In this document: positions 23,059-32,440 of the stretch, piece after piece
How the letters are laid out: every line of letters begins with the position of its first letter
Position numbering within the stretch: the first letter of the stretch is position 1
Source: JAOPZW01 sp963851295
GTDB lineage: Bacteria; Actinomycetota; Thermoleophilia; Solirubrobacterales; Solirubrobacteraceae
Reading direction: 5' to 3'
DNA length: 64,000 nt
NCBI GenBank assembly: GCA_963851295.1
Contig: CAWKOS010000006.1
Coordinates: forward strand, 62,001-126,000
The notes under the pieces: model-generated
The model's database searches: none
Told to the model about the DNA's origin: nothing
Seen by the model: only the letters and a program-made list of their open reading frames with translations
Program-made: the position numbers and the translations under genes

Positions 23059-23685
23059 TTACAGGTCGGAGACCGGTTCCGGCAGCCGGTTGAGCTCCTT
23101 GCGCACGTGGAAGATGCGCTGGAGGACGGTGATCGTGCTCAGGCCGGCGAGCACGTACACGGCCGGCGGGAGCGCGCCGAGGTCGGCGAACACGATACCC
23201 GCAGAGAGGATCACCACGCGCACGGCGCGGCTGGCGATCCCGACCTTGCACTCGACCCCGAGCGCCTCGGCGCGGGCGCGGGTGTAGCTCACCATGAGCG
23301 AGGCGAGGACGGCGACGACGACCGCCGCCGCGGCGATCTCGTTGCCGTCCTTCGCGAACACGTAGGCCACCGCCGTGAGGACGATGCCCTCCTCGATGCG
23401 GTCGAGCGTCGAGTCCAGGAAGGCGCCGAACGGCGTGCCCTTGCCCGACATGCGCGAGTAGCGCCCGTCGAGCGTGTCGCACACCGACCCGACGATGAAG
23501 GCGATGCCGCCCCAGATGTAGAGCTCCTGCCAGACGAGCGCCGCGGCGACGACGTTGAGCACGAACCCCGTGAGCGAGATCGTGTTCGGCGTCAGACGCG
23601 ACTCGATCAGGCGGTTGCGGACGACCTCGCGGCGCACGCCAGGTTCCCGGCGTCTGGGCCGGGGCGTCTGCGCCGGGGTCGACAT
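23059..23685 (-). CDS. CDP-alcohol phosphatidyltransferase, probably phosphatidylinositol-phosphate synthase
   Basis: A 208-residue integral membrane enzyme. The signature runs DTLDGRYSR, then eight residues to GAFLDSTLD, which fits D-x2-D-G-x2-(A/S)-R-x8-G-x3-D-x3-D. Several hydrophobic helices surround it. In actinobacteria this family joins CDP-diacylglycerol with inositol phosphate, and the neighbouring ino1 makes exactly that substrate, so PIP synthase is the best guess; PgsA or another head-group transferase remains possible. The ATG overlaps the PAP2 stop as TGATG, and ino1 follows after 61 bases. Confidence 0.88.
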   Translation of the reverse strand: MSTPAQTPRPRRREPGVRREVVRNRLIESRLTPNTISLTGFVLNVVAAALVWQELYIWGGIAFIVGSVCDTLDGRYSRMSGKGTPFGAFLDSTLDRIEEGIVLTAVAYVFAKDGNEIAAAAVVVAVLASLMVSYTRARAEALGVECKVGIASRAVRVVILSAGIVFADLGALPPAVYVLAGLSTITVLQRIFHVRKELNRLPEPVSDL

Positions 23686-24470
23686 CAGGCCTTGGCGGCG
23701 CTGAAGGCCCAGGCGGTGGGCCGGGCCCGGGCCAGCCAGATCGCGACCCACGCGGAGAGCGCGGCCGTCACGGCCCCGAGGATCGCGTCGGAGAGGAAGT
23801 GGTTGCCCGTGGCGACGATGACGAAGACCACGAGCAGCGGGTACAGCGCCCACGCGATCCGCGTCACGCGGTGCTTGCACAGCCGCGCGAGCGTGATGCC
23901 GATCATCAGCGAGAAGCAGACGTGCATCGACGGGATCGCGGCGTATGGGTTGAAGAGCGAGTTGACCGCGACCGAGTCGTGGCTGACGCCGGTGAAGTCC
24001 GAGACCGAGTCCAGGAAGCCCCACTCGGGGAAGAAGCGCGGCGGCGCGGTCGGCATCACGGTGTAGCCGATGAGCGCGATGCCCATGGCGACCATGAACA
24101 TGTTGCGCACGAAGTAGAAGCTCTTGTTGTGGAAGAGGTAGATGAAGGCCAGCGCCCCGAGGGTCACCGAGGTCTGGCAGTTCAGGTACACCCAGCTCGC
24201 GAAGTCGATGATCGCCGGCTTCGTCGAGGCCCACGCCTGGATGCTCGGCTCGACGAAGAAGCCCATCGTCTGCTCGAAGTGGATCAGGTGGCGCGCGTTG
24301 TCGAAGGCGACCGTCGCGCCCTGCGGATCGTCGATCCAGCCGCGCACGAGCCGATAGCCGTAGTAGGCGGCGGCGAACAGCAGCACCTGTCTCACCGCGT
24401 CGAGGACACCGTGGGGCAGGAGCCGCGCCTGGAGGGAGCGGGCGCGAGCCAAAAGCATTCCGGAAGTCAT
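23685..24470 (-). CDS. PAP2-superfamily / AUR1-like membrane phosphatase or transferase
   Basis: A 261-residue membrane protein with about six helices. The PAP2 catalytic motifs are partly visible: PTAPPRFFPEWGF, the central PSMHVCFS (Ser and His) and GNHFLSDAILG (second His and Asp). This order is typical of the AUR1/inositol-phosphotransferase branch of PAP2 proteins. In an operon with PIP synthase and inositol-phosphate synthase it could remove the phosphate from PIP to give phosphatidylinositol, or transfer a phosphoinositol group. That role is inferred from context only. It is the first gene of the cluster, and 472 bases of non-coding DNA precede it. Confidence 0.85.
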   Translation of the reverse strand: MTSGMLLARARSLQARLLPHGVLDAVRQVLLFAAAYYGYRLVRGWIDDPQGATVAFDNARHLIHFEQTMGFFVEPSIQAWASTKPAIIDFASWVYLNCQTSVTLGALAFIYLFHNKSFYFVRNMFMVAMGIALIGYTVMPTAPPRFFPEWGFLDSVSDFTGVSHDSVAVNSLFNPYAAIPSMHVCFSLMIGITLARLCKHRVTRIAWALYPLLVVFVIVATGNHFLSDAILGAVTAALSAWVAIWLARARPTAWAFSAAKA

Positions 24471-24942
24471 CTTAAACGCCGCCCCGGCGGGCCGGAAGGC
24501 GGGCTAACCACACCTAACAGGAACCAACGATCCGCTTGGGGTCTTGCCCGCGGCGAGCGGGGTTCAATCCGGGCGGCGGGGGCGTGGGTGGCGCTTCGGC
24601 GCTCGTCCGCCGGCGGGCACGGCGCTCGTCCGCCGGCGCTCGCGGCACTTCGCGGCCAGGCACCGAGGGAGGAAGGCCCGCCCGCGGCCGCCGGGCGCGG
24701 GCCCGTTCCGGCTGGCGCGGCGCCACCGTGCTGGGTAGACCACCTATGCGGTGGTAAAGGTTGCACGATGCCCGCCACTGTCCTGAGTTTGTGTCGTATA
24801 GCGACATCTAGGCGGGACGGTGCCGCGAAGCGGCGCGCCCGCGCGCGCCCGCCGCAAGCTCCCCACAGCCTCACGCTCCCTCGGTGATGCAGTAGGCGCC
24901 GCGCACCACCGCCATCGCCCCGCGGCAGAACCAAACACAGCC
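24471..24942. other. Long gene-free stretch with inverted and direct repeats
   Basis: No convincing gene. Bases 24739-24816 are clearly less GC-rich than the surroundings and hold ACCACC-TATGC-GGTGGT (24739-24755), TGTCG-TATAG-CGACA (24792-24806), and an outer CCCGCC (24771-24776)/GGCGGG (24811-24816) stem around the latter. An 18-base direct repeat occurs at 24598-24615 and 24621-24638. The stretch could contain a structured leader or small RNA for the PAP2 operon. A 97-codon minus-strand frame from 24807 is judged unlikely to be coding. Confidence 0.6.
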
Positions 24943-26502
24943 TCACGAGCACCGGGGCGACGAGGCCCCCACGCGGCCCGGCGCGAACGCCACGTCCACC
25001 ACCACCGGCCCCGCGCGGTCGACGCGCAGGCGCGTCCAGCCGCCCGGGCCCTCCGACACGCAGCCGCGGCCGACCGCCACGCGCCAATACGGGCTCCAGC
25101 GCACGCGCAGGTCGACGGTGCCCGGGCGATCGGCCGTCAGCCGCACGCGCTCGCCGTCGAGCCCGGTCGCGCGTGCGGCCCCGCGGGCGAGCCCGCGGGC
25201 GCCCGTGACCTCGTAGACGCGCCAGTGGCGATCGCGCCACACCGGGCGCAGGTAGGGCAGGCCGTCGCGGACGAGCTGGGCCTCCGCGGCGGCCGAGTAG
25301 TCGATCGGCGCGTCGGCCAGCGCGACGAAGCGCACGGCGTTGTCGTCGAGCCAGCGGCGGTAGCGCTCCGCGGTCAACGGACGTCCGTCATAGAAGAGCG
25401 CGTTGCGGTCGCGGTCGACCTGGCGCTCCCAGCCGCGGGCCAGCGGGAAGCGCGGGGCGACCCAGCGCGACTCCCAGTGGTTGTCGGTGAAGGGGATCTC
25501 CACGCGGAACGGCCCGCCGCGCTGCGTGCCGAGGAACCCGAGCAGCCCGTCGTAGTAGCGCGCGTGGATCGAGGCGTCGTCGTCGGCGCGCAGCCAGTCG
25601 TCGGCGGGCGCGACCCACTGCCAGTACAGCAGCGGCAGCGCGAGCAGCAGCACCGCCCGGCGGTTGCGCCGCCACAGCAGCGCCGCCACCACCGGCCCGG
25701 CGAACAGCGCCCCGAGCCGCACCACGTTGCCGCCCATGGGCGTCGAGAGCACGAAGCTCGCGACCATCGCCAGCGCGTAGAGCGCCACGCCGATGCGCAC
25801 CACGCGCGCGTCGCGCGGGATGACGACGAGCACGGCGACCGCCGCCGCCAGCGCCGGCCAGAAGCTCGAGGCGACGAACGGGAAGCTGCCGCCCTCGGGG
25901 AAGGCGACGGCCAGCAGCACCGCCGGCCCCAGGCCGCAGGCGGCGAGCGCCACCGGCCACCAGCGCCGGCGATCCAGCCACCACGCCGCCGCCGCGAGCG
26001 CGACGAAGGCGCCCGCGACCGGGCTGGCCAGGCTCGCCAGCACCCCCAGGGCACAGGCCCAGCCGTGGCGCCCGCGCGCGGCGGCGAGCACCGCGCCCAA
26101 CCCGACCGCGACGCCCAGGGCGAAGGTCAGCCGCCCGGTGATGAGGCTCGTCGCCGTCGCGGCGGCGAACCACAGCGCCCCCACGCGCGCGCCCTCGGTG
26201 TCGCGCACGAGGCGCTCGAAGAGCGCCGCCGACGCCACCGCGCTCAGGGCGCCGACGAGCTGCGGCCCGAGCAGCGCCGCCAGCGGCGGGAAGAGCACGC
26301 TGTAGCCGGGCATGTGGTGGCCCGCGTACCAGCCGTTGTCCCACACCACGAGCCCGAGGTCGGCCCGGTACATCTGCGCGGCGAGGTCGGCGCTCGTCGG
26401 GGCGGCGACCAGGTAGGCGGCCGCCAGCACCGCCGCGAGCGTCCACGCCGGGAGCGCCCGGAGGCTAAGCGTCCAGGAACGCGGCGACGCGATCGACGAC
26501 AT
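24943..26502 (-). CDS. Large multi-pass membrane protein, GT-C-like topology
   Basis: A 519-residue protein. The N-terminal two thirds (about 10-300) hold some ten hydrophobic helices; after the first helix comes a hydrophilic loop with Asp/Glu residues (TSADLAAQMYRADLGLVVWDN). The C-terminal third (about 320-519) is soluble, begins near RYYDGLLGFLGTQRGGPFRVEI and would lie outside. A helical bundle with a first acidic outside loop and a C-terminal globular domain resembles GT-C glycosyltransferases and Dolichol-P-mannose mannosyltransferase-like proteins, but no diagnostic motif is seen. It overlaps the end of the upstream hydrolase gene by 38 bases. The function is unknown. Confidence 0.75.
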   Translation of the reverse strand: MSSIASPRSWTLSLRALPAWTLAAVLAAAYLVAAPTSADLAAQMYRADLGLVVWDNGWYAGHHMPGYSVLFPPLAALLGPQLVGALSAVASAALFERLVRDTEGARVGALWFAAATATSLITGRLTFALGVAVGLGAVLAAARGRHGWACALGVLASLASPVAGAFVALAAAAWWLDRRRWWPVALAACGLGPAVLLAVAFPEGGSFPFVASSFWPALAAAVAVLVVIPRDARVVRIGVALYALAMVASFVLSTPMGGNVVRLGALFAGPVVAALLWRRNRRAVLLLALPLLYWQWVAPADDWLRADDDASIHARYYDGLLGFLGTQRGGPFRVEIPFTDNHWESRWVAPRFPLARGWERQVDRDRNALFYDGRPLTAERYRRWLDDNAVRFVALADAPIDYSAAAEAQLVRDGLPYLRPVWRDRHWRVYEVTGARGLARGAARATGLDGERVRLTADRPGTVDLRVRWSPYWRVAVGRGCVSEGPGGWTRLRVDRAGPVVVDVAFAPGRVGASSPRCS

Positions 26503-27247
26503 CGGGCGTGTCGTGCCAGGGCCAGTGCCCGGCGTCGGTGAAGTGCACGACCTCGGCCTCGCCTCCGAGCGCCTCGGCGTAGCGCTCGGCGAAGTCCGGC
26601 CCGATGTACGGGTCGCGGTCGCCCCAGAGCACGAGCGCCGGGCAGTCCACCGACGCGAGGTCCAGGCCGGCCCGCGCGAGCGCGTCCTCGGGCGCCGAGC
26701 GGTACAGGTGCAGGATCGCGCGCTGCGTGCCCTGGTCGAAGTGCGGCCAGCTCTCCTCGACGACGACCTCGGGCATCAGCCGCCGCGCGAGCCGGCGCGA
26801 GCTCAGGCCGATCGCGACCTCGCCGAGCGCCGGGGTGCGCCAGGCGCGCGCGAAGCGGTGCCAGCGGTAGCCCGGCAGCAGCGGCACGGCGTTGATGAGC
26901 ACGATTCGCTCGACGCGCTCCGGGAAGCGCTGGGCCCACAGCAGCCCGACCACGCCCCAGTCGTGCATCACGAGGCGCACGCGCTCGGCGCCGGCGACGT
27001 CGAGGAACTCCTCGACGAAGCGGTCGTAGCCGGCCATCGTGAAGTCGCCGTCGCCGCGCTTGCCGCTGCGCCCGAAGCCCGGCAGGTCGGGCGCCAGCCC
27101 GCCGGTGCGCTCGAGGAAGGGCACCCAGTCGTCCGAGCTCGTCGGCACCCCGTGCAGGTAGAGCACGGGCGGGTCGTCGCCCTCGGCTTCGCGCCAGTAG
27201 AGCGGCTGGTCGTGCAGCGTCTCGGTGTGCTCGGCGACCGGGGCCAT
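26465..27247 (-). CDS. Alpha/beta hydrolase of the haloalkane dehalogenase / epoxide hydrolase type
   Basis: A 260-residue hydrolase. It has the oxyanion segment YLHGVPTSSDDW, the nucleophile elbow VMHDWGVVG in which the nucleophile is Asp rather than Ser, the acid region LVLWGDRDPYIG and the catalytic His in FTDAGHWPWHD. An Asp nucleophile with a Trp beside it (HDWG) is typical of haloalkane dehalogenases and epoxide hydrolases. The cap domain, about 130-190, determines the substrate, which is not known. It starts at an ATG inside CCATGG that faces the nth gene. Confidence 0.88.
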   Translation of the reverse strand: MAPVAEHTETLHDQPLYWREAEGDDPPVLYLHGVPTSSDDWVPFLERTGGLAPDLPGFGRSGKRGDGDFTMAGYDRFVEEFLDVAGAERVRLVMHDWGVVGLLWAQRFPERVERIVLINAVPLLPGYRWHRFARAWRTPALGEVAIGLSSRRLARRLMPEVVVEESWPHFDQGTQRAILHLYRSAPEDALARAGLDLASVDCPALVLWGDRDPYIGPDFAERYAEALGGEAEVVHFTDAGHWPWHDTPDVVDRVAAFLDA

Positions 27248-27272
27248 GGGCGCGGCCACCATACTTGCGCGC

Positions 27273-27944
27273 GTGCCGAGCCCCTGGCGCCGACCCCCGG
27301 CCCGTCGCGTGCGCGCGATCCGCGAGCGCCTGCGCGAGATGTACGGCATCCCGGTCATGGCGCCCCACGGCGATCCCGTCGGCGAGCTCGTGCTCACGGT
27401 CCTCTCGCAGTCGACGAACGACCGCAACCGCGACGTCGCCTTCCTGCGCCTGCGCGACCGTCTGCCGGCCTGGGAGGCCGTCCGCGACGCGCCGGTCGAG
27501 GAGATCGAGGAGGCCATCCGCCCCGGCGGGATCTCGAAGGTCAAGTCCGTGCGCATCAAGGCCATCCTCGAGGCGATCGGCGATCCGATCGACCTCGAAT
27601 GGATGCGCGACGCCCCGGTCGCCGAGTCGCAGGCCTACCTCACCGCGCTGCCCGGGGTCGGGCGCAAGACCGCCGCCTGCGTGCTGCTCTTCGCCTACGG
27701 CCTGCGCGACGTCCCCGTCGACACGCACGTCTCGCGCGTGGGCATGCGCCTGCGCCTGCTCGAGCCCGGCGCCCCCTTCGACCGCCTCCACGACCAGATG
27801 CTCGCCATCACGCCCCCGGGCGCCGAGCTCGAGTTCCACGTCAACCTCCTGCGCCACGGCCGGCGCACCTGCCACGCCCAGCGCCCGGCCTGCCGCGTCT
27901 GCGCGCTGGCTCGCATGTGCCCCGCGCGCCGCGAGTTCCCCTAG
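27273..27944 (+). CDS. nth: Endonuclease III-family DNA glycosylase/AP lyase
   Basis: A 223-residue HhH-GPD protein for base-excision repair of oxidised pyrimidines. The helix-hairpin-helix LPGVGRKTAACVLL carries the catalytic lysine and VPVDTHVSRVG the catalytic aspartate. Near the C-terminus the iron-sulfur pattern C-x6-C-x2-C-x5-C (CHAQRPACRVCALARMC) is complete. SQSTNDRNRDVAF matches the family N-terminal part. GTG 27273 follows an ATACTT box at about leaderless spacing; ATG 27246 is a possible longer start. The stop codon is also the first base set of repeat element copy B. Confidence 0.92.
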   Translation: MPSPWRRPPARRVRAIRERLREMYGIPVMAPHGDPVGELVLTVLSQSTNDRNRDVAFLRLRDRLPAWEAVRDAPVEEIEEAIRPGGISKVKSVRIKAILEAIGDPIDLEWMRDAPVAESQAYLTALPGVGRKTAACVLLFAYGLRDVPVDTHVSRVGMRLRLLEPGAPFDRLHDQMLAITPPGAELEFHVNLLRHGRRTCHAQRPACRVCALARMCPARREFP

Positions 27945-28042
27945 CTGTAGTTCGTGAGCACGTTGTTCGGGGTGCCCGGTCGCTGTGACGCCCGTTGCGC
28001 TGCGAACAGCTCACCGAGGAACGGGTCCGTGCCCGGGGGTCG
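27941..28042 (+). repeat. Repeat element copy B, full arm
   Basis: About 100 bases beginning at the CTAG that contains the nth stop codon. It matches the minus strand of 13722-13824 almost base for base. It can fold as GTGAGC-(ACGT bulge)-TGTTCG paired with CGAACA-GCTCAC, a 12-pair stem over a GC-rich loop of roughly 33 bases, followed by CGAGGA and a GGGTCCGTGCCC stretch. Confidence 0.8.
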
Positions 28043-28073
28043 TCCGCGGGCGTTGGCGGCGCCACGCGGCCAA

Positions 28074-28227
28074 CTGCTCACCGAGGGAGAGAGGCCTGGC
28101 GCGTCGGCATTCACCGGAAGAACGAGTGTCGCCTAAGTCGACCTATAGCCAACGAAGTCGACACTCGTCGTGGTCGCCCGCGGACCGCCCGCGAGCGCGG
28201 GCGCTCTCTCTCTCCCTCGGTGAGCAG
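28074..28227. repeat. Second inverted repeat sharing the GCTCACCGAGG core
   Basis: A perfect 20-base inverted repeat, CTGCTCACCGAGGGAGAGAG at 28074-28093 with its complement at 28208-28227. Nested inside is ACGAGTGTCG (28122-28131) with CGACACTCGT (28159-28168). The arms share GCTCACCGAGG with the repeat arms at 13.6-13.8 kb and 27.9 kb. Together with 27941-28042 it fills the gap between nth and the GNAT gene. Confidence 0.75.
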
Positions 28228-28315
28228 CTTGGCGCCCCCGGCCCCGGTGCGGTCGAAGGCCAGCGAGAAGCCGCCGACCGGTGCGCTGCGCGCCATGACC
28301 GCCAACATATCGGGG

Positions 28316-28843
28316 GTGAGCGACCCCGTCGTGGTGACCTACCTCGAGCTCGACGACCCCGCCGCGGTGCGTCCGGCGGCGGTGCCCGCGGTCGCCGGCC
28401 TGCGGCTGCGGCGCGTCGAGCCCGCGGACGGCGCCGTGAGCCGCGGGCTCTACGCGGGGGTCGGACGCGACCACCACTGGACCGACCACCTCGGGCGCTC
28501 GGAGGCGCAGTGGCAGGCCTGGGCGGACGAGGTCGAGACCTGGGTGCTGACCGTGGCCGGCGAGCGCGCCGGCTACTTCGAGCTGCGCCCCGACGCGGGC
28601 GGCGTCGAGATCGCCTACTTCGGGCTGCTGCCCACCTTCCACGGAAAGGGCCTCGGCGGCCACCTGCTCACCGAGGCCCTGACCCGGGGCTTCGAGCTCG
28701 CCCCGCGCGTGTGGCTGCACACGTGCACCCTGGACGGGCCGGCGGCGCTGCCGAACTACCTGGCGCGCGGGCTGAGGCGCTTCCGCAGCGAGACCCGCCC
28801 GCAGGGGGGCGGGACCGAGCGGTCCCGCCCCGTGGCGTCCTAG
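28316..28843 (+). CDS. GNAT-family N-acetyltransferase
   Basis: A 175-residue acetyltransferase. The acetyl-CoA site is in VEIAYFGLLPTFHGKGLGGHLLTEAL, where the R/Q-x-x-G-x-G/A loop is HGKGLGG. The protein starts with VSDPVVVTYLELDDP from a GTG at 28316; an ATG at 28295 is possible. LYAGVGRDHHWTDHLGRS in the first half resembles a GNAT subgroup found in many actinobacteria. The substrate is unknown. The last codons contain a strong hairpin that probably ends transcription from the converging gene. Confidence 0.85.
   Translation: MSDPVVVTYLELDDPAAVRPAAVPAVAGLRLRRVEPADGAVSRGLYAGVGRDHHWTDHLGRSEAQWQAWADEVETWVLTVAGERAGYFELRPDAGGVEIAYFGLLPTFHGKGLGGHLLTEALTRGFELAPRVWLHTCTLDGPAALPNYLARGLRRFRSETRPQGGGTERSRPVAS
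28806..28831. terminator. Hairpin terminator inside the GNAT gene end
   Basis: GGGGCGGGACC pairs perfectly with GGTCCCGCCCC over a GAGC loop. It lies nine bases beyond the stop of the minus-strand gene 28840-29244 and inside the last codons of the GNAT gene, so it may act in both directions. Confidence 0.65.
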
Positions 28844-29244
28844 GCGCCCAGGCCCGCGGTGCGCCGCGAGCGGGTGCTCACGACGGCCGCGCCGCCGATC
28901 GCCAGGGCGGCGAGCAGGGCGGCCTCGCCGATGGCGGCGATCTGCCAGCCGTTGTCCGAGTTGTCGTCGGCGACGGCGGGCGTGGTCGTGGTCGTGGGCG
29001 TGTTCGCCGGCTTGACGGCGGGCCCGGCGACGACCGCGCGCGGCAGGTTGCCGTGCGTGTCGCCCGCGATGGCCTGCTCGTAGGTGCCGACGTGCAGGTC
29101 GTCCTTGGTGTCGCCCTGGACGGCGTAGTACTGGACCTGAACGGCCTGGTGCGGGATCGGGCCATGCGACGCCTTCGCGACGCCGGCCGACGGGACGGCC
29201 AGCGCCAGGACGCTGACCAGGGGAACGATGCGGCGGTACTTCAT
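28840..29244 (-). CDS. Small exported protein with C-terminal membrane anchor, paralogue 1
   Basis: A 134-residue protein: signal sequence to about residue 25, then a short domain with VQVQYYAVQGDTKDDLHVGTY, a Thr/Pro-rich linker (PANTPTTTTTPAVADD), and a C-terminal hydrophobic helix with a basic end preceded by NGWQIAAIGE. The same plan and the motifs GDTKxDL and NGWQIA occur in the next gene (29336-29755), so the two are tandem paralogues. It is probably tethered to the outer face of the membrane. No family is recognised and the function is unknown. Confidence 0.75.
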   Translation of the reverse strand: MKYRRIVPLVSVLALAVPSAGVAKASHGPIPHQAVQVQYYAVQGDTKDDLHVGTYEQAIAGDTHGNLPRAVVAGPAVKPANTPTTTTTPAVADDNSDNGWQIAAIGEAALLAALAIGGAAVVSTRSRRTAGLGA

Positions 29245-29292
29245 GGCGGTGTGACCTCCGATTGGTGCTTGCGAGTAGGGCTCGTGCTGGGG

Positions 29293-29328
29293 GCTGAGGG
29301 GACGGGCCACCCCGGCCCGTCCCTCAGC
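29293..29328 (-). terminator. Hairpin terminator between the paralogues
   Basis: GCTGAGGGGACGGGC pairs with GCCCGTCCCTCAGC (one bulged G) over a seven-base loop, starting eight bases after the stop of 29336-29755. Confidence 0.7.
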
Positions 29329-29335
29329 GATGCGC

Positions 29336-29755
29336 CTAGACGCCCAGGCGCGGGGTGCGACGGCGGGCGAAGAAGACCGCGGTTCCCCCGAGGAGGAAGG
29401 CGGCGAGCACGCCACCCTCGACCCAGGTGGCGATCTGCCAGCCGTTGTTGCCGTCGTCGTTCGAGGCGGTGACGTGCGTCGCCGCCACGGGGGTCACCAC
29501 GGGCTTCGTGGTGCCGTACGCGGCGGCGAGCTGCTCGGCGGAGAGCGAGCCGACCTTGTCGGCGTAGCTCTTGCCGGGCACCGGCGCGTTCTGGTCCTGC
29601 TGGTTCTGCAGGTCGTACTTCGTGTCGCCGTAGCTCACGTGGTACGTGGGCGTCGACGCCGGGACCACCGGGTCGTCGGCGGGCCGGGCCCCGGCGAGCG
29701 CGGGAAGCGCGAGCACGAGCCCGCACACCGCGGCGATGATGAGGCGGCGGAACAT
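29336..29755 (-). CDS. Small exported protein with C-terminal membrane anchor, paralogue 2
   Basis: A 139-residue protein with signal sequence FRRLIIAAVCGLVLALPALA, then TYHVSYGDTKYDLQNQQDQN, a central segment that includes SLSAEQLAAAYGTTKP, and a C-terminal NGWQIATWVEGGVLAAFLLGGTAVFFARRR anchor (two parts: motif, then helix). It shares the overall plan and the GDTKxDL and NGWQIA motifs with its neighbour. AGGAGGT precedes the ATG. A separate terminator follows it, so the two genes may be expressed at different levels. The function is unknown. Confidence 0.75.
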   Translation of the reverse strand: MFRRLIIAAVCGLVLALPALAGARPADDPVVPASTPTYHVSYGDTKYDLQNQQDQNAPVPGKSYADKVGSLSAEQLAAAYGTTKPVVTPVAATHVTASNDDGNNGWQIATWVEGGVLAAFLLGGTAVFFARRRTPRLGV

Positions 29756-29914
29756 GAGAGTGACCTCCTGAGGTCGGGAGAGAGCGGCCGCTTGCATGCC
29801 GACGAGTGTCGGGGCGCGTGGGGCCGCTCACCGCGCAATAAGACCCGTTCGGCGTGTGGCACTCGACACACACGCGGACCGGGCCCAGCATGCGGAACCC
29901 GCAGAAAGATTTGC

Positions 29915-29934
29915 TAGCCTCAGACTCAGATTTC
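29915..29934 (+). promoter_or_regulatory. dnaK promoter -10 and putative heat-shock operator
   Basis: TAGCCT at 29915-29920 is a likely -10. GACTCAGATTTC at 29923-29934 covers the expected start point and recurs, with one change, before clpB at 34410-34421. It is not the textbook HspR site (CTTGAGT-N7-ACTCAAG), though ACTCAGA resembles one half. Confidence 0.5.
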
Positions 29935-29974
29935 CACCGTAGAGAACGAGCAGGCAAGAAGGAGTCCTCACCAC

Positions 29975-31887
<1,913 letters not shown>

Positions 31888-31891
<4 letters not shown>

Positions 31892-32430
31892 CCTCCGAGG
31901 AGCGCGATCTGGCTACGCAGGAGGCGGCCGCCGAGGAGGCGGCCGCCCCTGAGCCCGAGGTCGCGCCGGAGGAGCAGCCCGAGGCCGAGCAGCCCGCGCC
32001 CGAGGAGCCCGACTACAAGGACAAGTGGCTGCGCGCGGTCGCCGAGCTCGACAACGTGCGCAAGCGCGCCCGCCGCGACGTCGATGCCGCGCAGGCGCGC
32101 GGCATCGGCAAGCTCGCGCGCGAGCTGCTGCCCGCGCTCGACAACTTCGAGCGCGCGCTGGCGGCCGCCGAGGCGCAGCCCGAGAACCGCGACCACCACC
32201 TGACCGACGGCATCCGGCTCGTGCAGACCGAGCTGCTCGGGGCGCTGGCGCGCGTGGGCATCGAGCCCGACTCGCCCAAGGGCGAGCGCTTCGACCCGCA
32301 TCGCCACGAGGCCGTGGCCCAGCAGCCCGTCGACGGCGCCGAGGCGGGGACGATCGTGGAGGTCTACAGCGCCGGCTACACGTACGGCGACGACGTCCTG
32401 CGTCCCGCCAAGGTCGTCGTGGCGGGCTAG
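31888..32430 (+). CDS. grpE: Nucleotide exchange factor GrpE
   Basis: A 180-residue DnaK exchange factor. The first 40 residues are acidic and disordered, then a long coiled coil (KDKWLRAVAELDNVRKRARRD) and the C-terminal beta domain with PKGERFDPHRHEAVAQQP and the closing GYTYGDDVLRPAKVVVA. This is the standard layout. The GTG start overlaps the dnaK stop by four bases and the stop lies ten bases before dnaJ, so the three proteins are made together. Confidence 0.96.
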
Positions 32431-32440
32431 GGGAGGCGAC

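Noticed and set aside
23020..23070. GGTTCGATCCC on the minus strand with CTGTAAC upstream, tRNA-like
   Set aside because: The TAA is the stop codon of the phosphatidyltransferase gene, and neither the anticodon stem nor a complete T-stem pairs.
24555..24575. GGTTCAATCC, resembling a tRNA T-loop
   Set aside because: The flanking bases do not form a T-stem and no anticodon arm or acceptor stem can be drawn.
24514..24807. 97-codon minus-strand frame starting MSLYDTNSGQW
   Set aside because: Only the first 25 codons look protein-like; the rest is Pro/Arg-rich and lacks the third-position GC bias of neighbouring genes. The start coincides with the stem-loops, which explain the sequence better.
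28677..28690. Further copies of GCTCACCGAGG inside the GNAT gene and clpB
   Set aside because: They are short matches inside well-explained coding sequence without the paired stem, so chance is sufficient.
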